DNA of 64,000 bases from Saccharospirillum sp. (GTDB lineage Bacteria > Pseudomonadota > Gammaproteobacteria > Pseudomonadales > Natronospirillaceae). The position numbers and the translations under genes were made by a program. The stretch spans positions 2,356,001 through 2,420,000 of the forward strand of contig JAGYIL010000001.1 in the NCBI GenBank assembly GCA_018402545.1, in the 5' to 3' direction. Positions 26,360 through 36,600 of this stretch are shown piece after piece. Numbering within the stretch: position 1 is the stretch's first letter; every line of letters begins with the position of its first letter. Below the pieces are notes generated by a model that was not told the origin of the DNA, ran no database searches, and saw nothing but the letters and a program-made list of their open reading frames with translations.

Positions 26360-28165
26360 TTACCGGTCCAGCTCCACCTGGGCCAACTGTCCGGTCTGTA
26401 CCTGCCACTGAGACCAGTACGCACCCTCACCCGTCAGCAGACTGGTGTGGGTACCCTGCTCCACAATGCGGCCGTGCTCGAGCACCACGATCTGATCGGC
26501 ATGCACAATGGTCGACAGGCGGTGCGCGATCATAATAACGGTGCGGTCTTCAGCGATGTGGGCGAGTGACCGTTGTATCGCGGCTTCGGTTTCATTGTCG
26601 ACCGCACTGGTCGCTTCATCCAGCACCAGCACCGCCGGGTCTTTTAACAATGCCCGCGCCAGCGACAAACGCTGACGCTGACCGCCGGACAGTTTAACCC
26701 CGCGTTCACCCACCTGGGTATTGAACCGGTCGGGCAGTCGTTCAATGAATTCCAGCGCTTCGGCTGTTTTGGCAGCGGCCTGAATGTCTTCGAGGCTGGC
26801 ATCGGGCCGGCCATAGGCAATGTTGTCGGCTATCGTGCCATCGAACAGGAACACATCCTGACTGACCAGGCCAATGTGGGTGCGCAGATCGCGCAATGAC
26901 AGTTGGTGGATGGGGATACCATCGAGTTCAATCTGCCCTTCGCGGGGTTCGTAAAAGCGCAGCAGCAGTTTCATCAGCGTCGATTTGCCGGACCCGGTTG
27001 CCCCAACCAGGGCCAGGGTTTTGCCGGCGGGCACCTCAATGCTGACGTCATGGACACCGGCACCACTCTGACCATATTCGAAGGACACTTGCTTGAACTG
27101 AACCCGGCCCGCTACCGGGCCATTGAATACCTGGTCGCCATCGTCGGGAACCGATACTTCGGTGTGAATCAGCACCAGAATGCGGCGGGTGCTGGCCATG
27201 GCACGTTCAAACAAATCAATGGTTTGTGCCAGTTCAGTCAGGGGCCACAACAGACGCTGGGTCAGAAACACCAGTACGCCGTAGGCACCCACACCGAGCA
27301 CACCGTTCAATACCTGAAAACCACCAACGACGAAGGTAAACAGAAAACCGGTTAGAATCGCCATACGGATAATCGGAATAAACGCCGAACTGATCGCAAT
27401 GGCACGACGGTTTGCTTCGGCATAGGCATCGCTGTCGGCGCGAATCTGTTTTGCCTCCCGCTCTTCGGCGGTAAAGGATTTGATGGTCGCCATGCCGCCA
27501 ATGTTGTTGCTCAGGCGGGTCGCCAGCACACCGACCCGTTCACGAACATCCGCATACAGGGGCATGGCTCTTTTCTGAAAGTAGAACGCGCCCCAGATGA
27601 TCAGCGGGATCGGCGTGAACGCCAGAAACGCAATGAGCGGTGACAAAATGAAAAAGACGGCACCGACGGCCACAACGGTCACCAGGACCTGAATAATGTC
27701 GTTAGCGCCGCCGTCGAGAAATCGTTCAAGCTGGTTGACGTCGTCGTTTAGAACCGAAATCAGCTGACCACTGCTGCGCGATTCGAAGAAACTCATGTCC
27801 TGCTTTTGAATGTGCTCGTAGGCATCCTGTCGAATGTCGGCCTGCAGATGCTGTGCGAGGTTACGCCACAGAATCATGTACAGGTATTCGAACAGCGACT
27901 CCCCGGCCCAGATCACGAACGTCAGCACCGCCAGCGCAATGATTTGCGACTGGGGTGTAACCAGGCCAAGCTGGGCGACAAAACTGGCTTCCTGATTCAC
28001 CACCACATCAATGGCAATACCAATCAGAATTTCCGGTGCGATATCAAACAGTTTGTTCAGCGCGGAACACACCGTCGCGGCAATAATGCGTCGCCGGTAA
28101 CCGCGCGCGTATTTCAACAGTCGAATCAGCGATTGAAAACTGGTTGCCGGTGCAATATAGGTCAT
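26360..28165 (-). CDS. MsbA-like ABC exporter (fused permease and ATPase)
   Basis: A 601-residue half-transporter: membrane domain about residues 15-320, ATPase 340-590. Walker A is GATGSGKST, signature KLSGGQRQR, Walker B VLVLDEATSAVD, H-loop IAHRLST. ATG at 28165 is preceded by AAGGAAG at correct spacing. It ends 8 bp before the pump stop in a convergent arrangement and starts 15 bp downstream of an MFS gene. A lipid or drug export role is possible; it is not the housekeeping msbA by context because no lpxK is near. Confidence 0.88.
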   Translation of the reverse strand: MTYIAPATSFQSLIRLLKYARGYRRRIIAATVCSALNKLFDIAPEILIGIAIDVVVNQEASFVAQLGLVTPQSQIIALAVLTFVIWAGESLFEYLYMILWRNLAQHLQADIRQDAYEHIQKQDMSFFESRSSGQLISVLNDDVNQLERFLDGGANDIIQVLVTVVAVGAVFFILSPLIAFLAFTPIPLIIWGAFYFQKRAMPLYADVRERVGVLATRLSNNIGGMATIKSFTAEEREAKQIRADSDAYAEANRRAIAISSAFIPIIRMAILTGFLFTFVVGGFQVLNGVLGVGAYGVLVFLTQRLLWPLTELAQTIDLFERAMASTRRILVLIHTEVSVPDDGDQVFNGPVAGRVQFKQVSFEYGQSGAGVHDVSIEVPAGKTLALVGATGSGKSTLMKLLLRFYEPREGQIELDGIPIHQLSLRDLRTHIGLVSQDVFLFDGTIADNIAYGRPDASLEDIQAAAKTAEALEFIERLPDRFNTQVGERGVKLSGGQRQRLSLARALLKDPAVLVLDEATSAVDNETEAAIQRSLAHIAEDRTVIMIAHRLSTIVHADQIVVLEHGRIVEQGTHTSLLTGEGAYWSQWQVQTGQLAQVELDR

Positions 28166-28180
28166 GTGCTTCCTTAACAA

Positions 28181-29398
28181 TTAAGTCGATGCCTGCTGAA
28201 TGCGAGCGATGGAATCTTTCTCTTCAATGGGCCAGTGGAGCCAGGCGGCAATAAGGCCGAGCACAATACCGGCAATCCAGATGCCGTCGTAACTCTGATA
28301 ATTTTTATACAGCCAGCCCCCCAACCAAACGCCGCTGAAACTGCCGACCTGGTGACTGAAAAACACAACACCGTACAGAAAGGTCATGTAACGCGTACCA
28401 AACAATACGGCAACCAGGCCTGAGGTCGGAGGTACCGTCGCCAGCCATAGGAAGCCCATGGTGGCACTGAACACCAGTATGGTCACCAGAGACACTGGAA
28501 TCAGCAAAAAGGCGGTAATGGCCACCACGCGTCCCAGATAAATAAATGCCAGAATGGTTCGCTTTGGACGCAGGCTACTTTGCACACCAGCCACGTAGGC
28601 GCCAACGACGTTACACAGACCGATCAGACTGATACTCCAGGCACCGACCTTGGCATCGAAGCCAAGGTCAACCACATAGCCCGGCATGTGTACGGTGATA
28701 AAGGCAACGTGAAATCCACAAACGAAAAAGCCCAGCACCAGCAAGGTGTAGGAGCGAACCTTCAAAGCCCGCTTGAGAATGGTCCAGAGCGAGGCGTCGA
28801 TTTTGGGGCTCGAGGTGTCGTTGGCACCTCCGTAAGGCGCCAGCGGCAACGCCAGTACGGCCATGATGAAAGCCGATGCACTCAGCCACTGCAAGGCACG
28901 GAACCAGCCAGCCAGATCGACCAGTTCCTGCATCAGCGGCACCACCAGAAATTGACCAAAACTGCCGGCCGCGGTACCAACCCCCAACGCCCAGCCCCGG
29001 CGGTCTTCCGGAACCGCGCGCGCCAGCGCCGGCAGGACAATGCCAAAGGCAGTGCCCGCCACACCGGCACCCACCAGCAATCCCGCGGTGGAGACCATGG
29101 CCAGTTCAGTGGTCGAATACGACATGCCCCACATGCCAGCGGCGTAACACAATACGCCGGCCAACAGCACCTTAAGATTGCCAAACCGGTCGGCCAGGCC
29201 ACCGGCAAAAATGGCAATGACACCCCAGGCGAGGTTCTGCACCGCCAGCGCCAGTGACAAAACGTCACGGCCCCAGCCCCGCGCCTCGGAAATGGGCTGC
29301 ATAAAGAGCCCAAACCCGGCCCGGTACCCGAACGACAGCATCAACAGCAAGCACGCACTGATCAGTACCGGCAACACCGGCATCAAACGACCTTTCAT
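28181..29398 (-). CDS. MFS transporter, OFA/monocarboxylate-like
   Basis: A 405-residue major facilitator with about twelve membrane helices. The loop GGLADRFGNLKVLLAG is the MFS signature after TM2, and the opening FGYRAGFGLFMQPISEARGWGRDVLSLALAVQNLAWG resembles the oxalate/formate and monocarboxylate antiporter branch. Substrate unknown. The gene is followed after 15 bp by the ABC exporter. Confidence 0.87.
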   Translation of the reverse strand: MKGRLMPVLPVLISACLLLMLSFGYRAGFGLFMQPISEARGWGRDVLSLALAVQNLAWGVIAIFAGGLADRFGNLKVLLAGVLCYAAGMWGMSYSTTELAMVSTAGLLVGAGVAGTAFGIVLPALARAVPEDRRGWALGVGTAAGSFGQFLVVPLMQELVDLAGWFRALQWLSASAFIMAVLALPLAPYGGANDTSSPKIDASLWTILKRALKVRSYTLLVLGFFVCGFHVAFITVHMPGYVVDLGFDAKVGAWSISLIGLCNVVGAYVAGVQSSLRPKRTILAFIYLGRVVAITAFLLIPVSLVTILVFSATMGFLWLATVPPTSGLVAVLFGTRYMTFLYGVVFFSHQVGSFSGVWLGGWLYKNYQSYDGIWIAGIVLGLIAAWLHWPIEEKDSIARIQQAST

Positions 29399-29679
29399 GA
29401 CACGTCTCCGACAGGTACCAGACTGGCAGATGGAAAGAAAACAGGCCCGGAACGATACTCCGACCCGGGCAGGAGAACAACGTTCAGAACGCTTCGTCCC
29501 AGCAGGACAGGTGTCGCGATACAGCCGCCTCAGGCCTCATAGCCCCGATGATGACGGGAAGACAGACCGCGCTGGCGTGGATTGCTGGCGGGTTTCTTAA
29601 TCGATATAGTCAGTGGCCCGTTAGCGTCTTCAGGGAGTCGACGGCCTGACCTGGTGTCTCCCCTGTTTTGGAGTGAAGC

Positions 29680-30939
29680 ATGACCGACCGCCGCCGTTTG
29701 ATTCTTATCTGCCTGTGCTTCATTGCCTTTATTTCGCTGGGCTTGCCCGATGGCTTGCTGGGCGTTGCCTGGCCCGGCATCCGAGCTGATTTCGAGCAGC
29801 CTCTGGATGCCCTGGGCTGGCTGCTGGTTGCCACCACGGCCGGCTATATGATCAGCAGTTTTTTCAGCGGCGCGGTCAGTCGCTTTTTCGGCATCGGGCG
29901 GCTGTTGGCCATCAGTTGCACTCTCACAGGCGCTGCCTTGCTGGCCTTTACGCTGGTTCCATTCTGGGCAGCCTTCGTGTTGCTTGGCACGCTGGTGGGC
30001 GTGGGCGCCGGGGCCATCGATGCAGGCCTGAATACCTACGTTGCCGAGCATTACAGCGAGCGGCTGATGCAGTGGTTGCACGCCAGTTTTGGCGTCGGCA
30101 TTACGCTGGGTCCGCTGATCATGACGGCCATGCTGAATCTGACCGGGCAGTGGTCGCCCGGCTATTGGCTGGTCGGCAGTGCCCAGATCTTTCTGGGCAT
30201 CTGTTTCTTCGTCTCTGCGACGCTGTGGGAAACACCGCTACCGGCAAAGACTGAGCCCTCCCTGACCGAAGATGCCGGCAAAGTCGCTCTGACACACCCG
30301 ACAATAGACGCTGAACCACAGCCGGTGAGAGCACCAGCCAGTTTCGCCGCCTCCCTGACAACGCCAGCAGTCTGGCTGAGCATGGGTCTGTTCTTCGCCT
30401 ATACCGGACTGGAGTTGACACTGGGTCTGTGGGGGTATTCTCTTTTAACCGAATCACGCGGAGTAGAGGCGGCGGCGGCAGGGCTGTGGATCGCTATTTA
30501 CTGGGGCATGTTTACGCTAGGCCGCATGGTCGCCGGCGTTTTTGCCAATCACCTGGGCAACCACCGCCTGGTCACTTACAGCCTGATTCTAGCGCTGGCC
30601 GGCGCAGCTCTACTTGCCTGGAATCCGGTAGCCTGGGTGGGTTTAATGGCCATAGGCGTGGTCGGCTTTGCCTTCGCTCCGGTGTTTCCCGGCCTGGTGT
30701 CCGGCACCCGCTTGCGGGTTGGCGAGGCCCACCTGGCAAACACCATGGGCATGCAGATCGCGGCTGCCGGCATTGGTGCTGCCAGCCTGCCCGCTCTGGC
30801 GGGCGTATTGGCCGACCGCATCTCGCTGGAAATTGTGCCGGCCTTTCTGATCGTCTTTATCGTGGTGTTGAGCCTGTTATACGGTGCCTCCCGGCGTCTC
30901 GGGCGGCGCCAGATCAACATCGACCCGATTGATCACTGA
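29680..30939 (+). CDS. MFS transporter, FucP-like
   Basis: A 419-residue membrane protein with two six-helix halves separated by a hydrophilic loop (about residues 190-225, KTEPSLTEDAGKVALTHPTI). Features such as FISLGLPDGLLGVAWPGIR, VGAGAIDAGLNTYVAEH and GFAFAPVFPGLVSGTR resemble sugar/fucose-permease-type MFS proteins. Substrate is unknown. Its last 63 bases overlap the 3' end of the opposite MscS-like gene. Confidence 0.85.
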   Translation: MTDRRRLILICLCFIAFISLGLPDGLLGVAWPGIRADFEQPLDALGWLLVATTAGYMISSFFSGAVSRFFGIGRLLAISCTLTGAALLAFTLVPFWAAFVLLGTLVGVGAGAIDAGLNTYVAEHYSERLMQWLHASFGVGITLGPLIMTAMLNLTGQWSPGYWLVGSAQIFLGICFFVSATLWETPLPAKTEPSLTEDAGKVALTHPTIDAEPQPVRAPASFAASLTTPAVWLSMGLFFAYTGLELTLGLWGYSLLTESRGVEAAAAGLWIAIYWGMFTLGRMVAGVFANHLGNHRLVTYSLILALAGAALLAWNPVAWVGLMAIGVVGFAFAPVFPGLVSGTRLRVGEAHLANTMGMQIAAAGIGAASLPALAGVLADRISLEIVPAFLIVFIVVLSLLYGASRRLGRRQINIDPIDH

Positions 30940-31431
30940 GGTTTTACTGCCTGCGAGCTTGATGACCGGCGTCTGCAGCATCAGCGAATTCGGAAAGGTC
31001 ATCAAGTCGCCTTTATCATGCCGGATCATGACGTGAAAAGAAGAGATCTCCTCGATCTCACCGGTCAGATCAAAATCGGCATTGAGAATCCGGACCCGGT
31101 CGCCAATCCGGTACGGAAACTGGAAAAAGATGATCATGCTGGCGGTCAAATTGCTGAGAATTGACCATTGAGCGAACATCGCAATGCCGATAACCGCAAA
31201 CAGCGACGACAGAAATACCGTGAGCTCGCCGTATTCAATGCCAAACGTCAGCCCCACAGCGATCAGGTAGCTGACGGCATGCACCGTTCGCAGCAATTTA
31301 CGCACCAGCGCCTTGCGTTGAACCGGTACGTCCTTGGTCTCGACCCAGCGACGAATGAAATAGTTCAGGGACTTGTGGGTGATGAAAAAGCCAACTAACA
31401 GTGCAAGAAAAACCACGTATTGCCAGGACAC
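30877..31431 (-). CDS. Small MscS-family mechanosensitive channel-like protein
   Basis: A 184-residue protein, shorter than MscS (286). Two or three N-terminal membrane helices, then a pore-like helix (FLSSLFAVIGIAMFAQWSILSNLTASMIIFF) and the beta domain (FPYRIGDRVRILNADFDLTGEIEEISSFHVMIRHDKGDLMTFPNSLMLQTPVI) follow. The C-terminal alpha/beta vestibule of MscS is missing. Its 3' end overlaps the convergent MFS gene by 63 bp, so the last 20 codons of each use both strands. Confidence 0.82.
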   Translation of the reverse strand: MSWQYVVFLALLVGFFITHKSLNYFIRRWVETKDVPVQRKALVRKLLRTVHAVSYLIAVGLTFGIEYGELTVFLSSLFAVIGIAMFAQWSILSNLTASMIIFFQFPYRIGDRVRILNADFDLTGEIEEISSFHVMIRHDKGDLMTFPNSLMLQTPVIKLAGSKTSVINRVDVDLAPPETPGGTV

Positions 31432-31552
31432 TCGCGAAGACTCCTTGCCGGAACGATGAGAGTTTACGACCTTCAGACCCGATATCGGGTGCCTCGGGCT
31501 TGTTAATTGCTTACACTTTACCGCAAATCATCAGTACGTCGAGAGATAGGCT

Positions 31553-32287
31553 TTGACTCAGCAACCACAGCGCGGCGGATTTTTCAGTAATCTGCTGTTC
31601 AACATCATTATTCCCGTCGTGATACTCAGTAGGTTCAGCGGGCCAGAGCGGCTCGGCCCAGCCTGGAGCATCGTAGTCGCCCTGGCCTTTCCAATTGGCT
31701 ATGGCCTCTGGGAAATGCGCCAGACCGGAAAACTGAACGCCATGTCGGTTATCGGTGTGATCAGCGTGTTTCTGACCGGCGGCATAAGCCTGCTGCAACT
31801 GGATCCGAAATACATTGCCATCAAGGAAGCCGCTATTCCCGGACTGCTGGGCCTGGCGGTGCTGATCAGCCAGAAGACCCGCTGGCCGCTGGTGCGCACG
31901 CTTATCTTCAACGCTCAGCTGATTGCCATAGATCGCGTCAATCAGGCACTGGACCAACGCGGCACCCACCAGCAACTTGAACAAAGTCTGTCGCTGGTAT
32001 CCTTCATTGTTGCCGCCTCTTTCTTTTTGTCATCGGTACTGAATTATGTGCTGGCCAGAATAATCCTGGTCAGCCCACCCGGAACCACGGCTTTCAGCGA
32101 AGAGCTGGGTAAAATGACGGCCCTGAGTTATCCGGTTATCGCCTTGCCAAGCACCATTGTGCTGATGGGCGCCATCTTTTTCCTGCTGTACCGACTCAAG
32201 AAACTGACCGGGCTGGATCTGGAGTCCCTGTTGGTTGAACAAAATGCAACCAAAAAGGACGACAAAGAAGCCACGGAGACCAAATAA
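31553..32287 (+). CDS. VC0807-family membrane protein
   Basis: A 244-residue protein with about six membrane helices and a charged C-terminus. The start is TTG at 31553 with GAGAGA upstream. FNIIIPVVILSRFSGPERLGPAWSIVVALAFPIGYGLWEM and QKTRWPLVRTLIFN are the segments I associate with the VC0807 group, seen in Vibrio and other marine bacteria. Function unknown. Confidence 0.72.
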   Translation: MTQQPQRGGFFSNLLFNIIIPVVILSRFSGPERLGPAWSIVVALAFPIGYGLWEMRQTGKLNAMSVIGVISVFLTGGISLLQLDPKYIAIKEAAIPGLLGLAVLISQKTRWPLVRTLIFNAQLIAIDRVNQALDQRGTHQQLEQSLSLVSFIVAASFFLSSVLNYVLARIILVSPPGTTAFSEELGKMTALSYPVIALPSTIVLMGAIFFLLYRLKKLTGLDLESLLVEQNATKKDDKEATETK

Positions 32288-32301
32288 CCCGTGCTTGGGC
32301 C

Positions 32302-32328
32302 ATAAAAAAGGCGGGGAACCCCCGCCTT
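32302..32328 (-). terminator. Rho-independent terminator
   Basis: AAGGCGGGG/CCCCGCCTT stem (32308-32316 and 32320-32328) with a T run on the minus strand (A at 32304-32309). It ends the small minus-strand gene at 32452-32766 and lies just after the convergent VC0807-type gene. Confidence 0.8.
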
Positions 32329-32451
32329 GAACATATCGAATGTATGAGTGGTGCTTCCGGGTCAGCCATCAACCGGCAGACGCAGCACCTCCTGACTCAC
32401 TATCCCCTGACTCACTATAGGTCAGTGGACAACCCCCCCGATACTGATCTA

Positions 32452-32766
32452 TCAGTGCAAGGTCGCACTGCCGACAACGCCGGCGCGACCGTACTCCTGT
32501 GTTGCTTCCTGAACGGCACGGAAACGCTCAATTTCGAGGTCAGCCGGGCCACCATTCTGCAAATGAAAATCGTACAGAGTGCTGATCAACGTTGATAACA
32601 CGTCGTTGTTGTTCAGCAACCCTTCTTCAATGCCCGAGGCCGACAGGATATCGGCAATAGGCTCCAGGTTAGCTTGCAATTCGCCCTCTTCATCACGACT
32701 TATTTCCAGGGCGCCGAAATCAAACGATTCAGAAACGATCAGCTCGAACTGTCTTACATCATTCAT
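32452..32766 (-). CDS. Small acidic protein of unknown function
   Basis: A 104-residue acidic, soluble protein with no signal peptide or cysteine. It is mostly helical by composition (ANLEPIADILSASGIEEGLLNNNDVLSTLISTLYDFHLQ). The ATG is preceded by GAGGTAAGG, a good ribosome site, and a terminator follows on the same strand, which together support a real gene. No family recognised. Confidence 0.62.
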   Translation of the reverse strand: MNDVRQFELIVSESFDFGALEISRDEEGELQANLEPIADILSASGIEEGLLNNNDVLSTLISTLYDFHLQNGGPADLEIERFRAVQEATQEYGRAGVVGSATLH

Positions 32767-33029
32767 AGCCTTACCTCGCTCTTAAGAGCCTCGATCGGAA
32801 GCAGCGTGCAGAACCACCCGAGGCTCTCAGGGTGGCTGCGTGGATAGACCGATTGCGAACGCAATCCCCTACACCATACTAGAAAGCGGCGCATCCGCCA
32901 AATAACGGGGCCTGGAGCCCAGAAACCGCACCGCCCAACACCCTTCACAACCAAACGGGTCATGGTTCACCCTTCGTTCAGCCAGTGGGGTCTAAACTGA
33001 GCACAACTGTCTGCCAATGGAGTCGTTTT

Positions 33030-33554
33030 ATGATACTAACCAGCTTGCCAAAAGGCGCCTGGCGCCTGGCTGCATGCCTGCTACTGGCGGCCAGTGTCAA
33101 TGCCGGAGACACCGGCACCACCACGACACCGGCCGAATCGACAATCGATACCCGGCCGACCGAACCGCAATCAGTCCACCCCCTTATCGGCCGGGTCTTT
33201 CAGTGGCAATACAGCCTTAATGAAGACGGTACCCGGGTGCAACCAGACACCCCGGACCGGTATCTGCTCCGATTCAACAGCGAAGGACGAATCAGCCTGA
33301 AAGCTGACTGCAATAACTATGCGGCTTCCGTTCGGCTGACTGACACCGTGTTTGCGACCGGTCCCATGATCGGCACACGTGCCCTGTGCCCGAAAGGTAG
33401 CCTGGAGCGACCCTACATTAACGCCATTGAATCAGCCGCACAGTGGTCGTTCGACGGTGAACAGCTGATGCTCAGACAACCCCATGATGGTGGCGTAAGT
33501 GTCTTTATCGCTGTATTGGAGGAAGAAAGCGATGGAAACGGCGGGCTAGACTAG
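33030..33554 (+). CDS. META-domain (HslJ-like) exported protein
   Basis: A 174-residue protein. The ATG at 33030 begins a signal peptide (MILTSLPKGAWRLAACLLLAASVNA); LAAC within it could be a lipobox, but cleavage after VNA is equally possible. The mature part contains the META pattern: VFQWQYSLNEDGTRV, YLLRFNSEGRISLKADCNNYAASV and IGTRALCPKGSLERPYINAIESAAQWSFDGEQLML, with the two conserved cysteines. Related HslJ is a heat-shock envelope protein linked to novobiocin resistance. Function here is unknown. Confidence 0.8.
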   Translation: MILTSLPKGAWRLAACLLLAASVNAGDTGTTTTPAESTIDTRPTEPQSVHPLIGRVFQWQYSLNEDGTRVQPDTPDRYLLRFNSEGRISLKADCNNYAASVRLTDTVFATGPMIGTRALCPKGSLERPYINAIESAAQWSFDGEQLMLRQPHDGGVSVFIAVLEEESDGNGGLD

Positions 33555-33576
33555 GCGCTAACCGGCCAGCCCAATA

Positions 33577-33604
33577 ATAAAAAAAGGGCCCGTGAAGGGC
33601 CCTT
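33577..33604 (-). terminator. Rho-independent terminator for the S8 protease gene
   Basis: AAGGGCCC-ttcac-GGGCCCTT followed by a T run on the minus strand (A at 33578-33585), 22 bp beyond the protease stop codon. Confidence 0.88.
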
Positions 33605-33626
33605 GAAACTGCAGTTGAACCAGCCG

Positions 33627-36600
33627 CTACTGGCGAACCAGATCCACCAGGACCGTCCCCAGATTTCCGGGGTTCGAGCCGTCCGTTCCGAGACTGAATG
33701 AGCCGTAATAACGCTCGCCCGCAACCGAGTCTGGCAGGTTGAAGCCCAGGTCCACACTAAAGGTTTCACCGGCCGGTACAGTGACTGGTACATCCACGGT
33801 GAGGTTACCCTCATCGCCCGTCACAGCGGCGGTGTGAATCGTCAGTGCCTGGGGCTCGGTATGCCCGGCTTCCCAGTTCTGCACGACCACCCACAGAGTG
33901 CCCGCTGGCGGGTTCTCAATGTTGATGTACTCAAGCGCTGACCCGGTGGCAGCGTAGTCGATCATGCTACCAAAGCCCGGGGTGTCGCCAGAGCCAACGA
34001 AGACATCCAGATCACCGGACTCCGAAGCAGACACCTCTGCCACAAACCGCGTGGCATTTTCCGGCACTTCCAGCGTGAAGAAGAAGGTGCCATCGACAGC
34101 GGGGTCAAACCCGTCGAAGGGGTTGTCGTTGGTTGGATCCGATACCAGGGCTGCCTCAGTAGCGGTCGACTGGGCCAGGCCGGTCATGCTGACCTCGGCC
34201 GAGCTGATTTCCACCGCTTTCAACCCATCAAGGCTGACGACATCACTGGCAAGCGGCGCTGTGATGGTAATAGCGCCGGGCAGATTGCTAAGTGCTGGTT
34301 GAATCGCAACCGGAAAATGAACATCAGGGACATTGCGGGTCAGCGATTTAAGCCCCAACTGGGCAAATTGCCACTCGCCGACCGGGGCGTCCGATGCATC
34401 CGCTTCAATGGTCAATTCCTGACTTTCGCCCGGAGCCAGACGGAACCGTTGCGGCGAAACGCTAAGGCCAGGCTGACGCAGGGTGCGCCAGTGTGTGCTC
34501 TGATTCGATACGTTGGTAACGGTGCGAGTCCACTGGCAATTCACCACACACCGCGCCTGCCCGAGCCCGGTCAGGTTCAGCACAGAGGGTTCGCCCCCCA
34601 CGAACGGGTCGGCTGCCAGAAAGGCATCGAGCTGCTCATCGAGAACCAGGGCGGCCTGTGCGGCGCGCGGCAAATCAATACGGCCGCCGCCCATGTCAAA
34701 CGGATCGGCCTGGCGAGTTCCATCCTCCTTAAAGTGCTCTTTAACGGCGGTTGTCATCATCGCAGACTGAATCTGCATTGGTGACCAGTCCGGGTGCAGG
34801 GCGGTCAGCAAGGCGCCGGCGCCAGCTATGTGCGGGCTCGACATCGAGGTGCCCTGGATGACGTTATAATCCTGGTCCGCATCGCTGTAGCCTTCGTGAA
34901 AGGCCGCAAAAATGGCTCGGCCCGGTGCTGTGATATTGGGCTTGACTACACTGGGCACCGAAGGGTTTACCCCGCGCGAACTGAAATAGGCCAGCACATC
35001 GGCCGTTTCCGGTTCATACACCATCTCGGTACCCGTCAGTCGGCCCTGGTGATCGTGCCCAGAGGCCAGCCACTCCCGCAACTGGGTTGCATCGGTGAAG
35101 GTGATGTGGGTCGCCGGCAAGGCATGTGAATCGGTCTCCAGATAGCCCGACCCATCCGGAGTGGTGGGTTCCCGCGTGAGAATCATGGCACCGCCGCCAT
35201 TGGCAGCAACATGCTCGCCCTTGGCCACCCGGCCGATTTCACCCGCCTCGCACAGAACGATTTCTGCATTGAACCGGGCGCTGAACTCATCGGCCAGACA
35301 CAGGGGGTTGCCGTAGTCGGCCGCGTCGATGATGGGCGCCGGGCCGTACCCCGGTGAAATACCCTGCCCCACAATCTCTACCGGCGGCGGCTCCAGCCCG
35401 CCGCTCAGATCCACCAGGGTGTTTTTGTAGAATAGGGGGTGTGCGCTGGCTGCTACCGAGGTGACCCAGGGGGCATCGGCCGGGTTACCCAGGGTCGCGA
35501 AATCCGGCCCGGAATTGCCTGCGGAGGTAGCCACAAAAATACCGGCGTCCATCGCGGCCAGAAAGGCCAGGGAATCCGGATCGCCCCAGGGGTCGGAAGC
35601 CCCGCCGCCAATGGAGTAGTTGATCACATCAACACCATCGGCAATGGCCTGGTTGATCGCGAACAAGATGGCGCTCAGGTAACACCCGGCTTCTCCGCAC
35701 ACGCTGTAGGCAACCACATTGGCGCGCGGTGCCACCCCGGCAATGTGCTTGGTCAGGGTAAAACCGGTGGGGGCCGTAACCGCTGCATTGTACACCAGGT
35801 TTCCGGCTGCGGTTCCGGCTGTATGCGAGCCGTGACCGTCGGTATCGCGCGGGCTGCCTTCGTTGATCAGCTCATATCCCCAGGCGCCAATCAGCTTGTC
35901 GTTACAGGGAAAGTCGGGATCAAACACCCCGGAATCCGGATCGCAGACGCCCAGATAACCGCTTTTCGGGTTGCGATGCCGGTAACCGTCGCCATCAACC
36001 TCGGCAAAGGAATCACTGACCGGGTTGATCCCGGTATCAATAATACCAACCACCACGCCTTCACCCCGGGTACCGGCCTGGCCTGCCACACCACGCCAGA
36101 CTTCGGGTGCACCAATCCAGGCAAACCCGCCTTCCCACAGACACCCGGCGAGACCCAGCGTGGCCAGCAAGGAGGCCGCCAGGCCATGGCGGCGATTCAG
36201 TCGCCCGGTTGCCAGCGCCCAGACCAGCGTTGCCAGCACCAGGCTCAGTGCAACCACCACAGACCACCACAGCCAGGCCGTCGAGCCAGTGTCATCAGTA
36301 CCGGGCAAGGCATAACCGTATGCATCGCCGGGTGTTCGTGTCAGTTGTCTCAGTTCATCTTTGTGAATGCTGCGAATGCCCGGCAAGCTTGCCAGTTGGC
36401 TGGCCTCAGTTTCGGTCAATTCCACCACCACCGCGTTGACGGCCAGGTGAAACTGGTCGATGACCTCAACAGAACGACCCAGGCGCAGGGAGATTTGCTG
36501 CAGCAACTTGGCCTGCTGAGACTCCAGGTACTGCCCGTAGGCCCTCACTTCGGGAGTATGCACATCCAGCGAAGCGCGGCCTTCCGGGCTGGTCGCCTGG

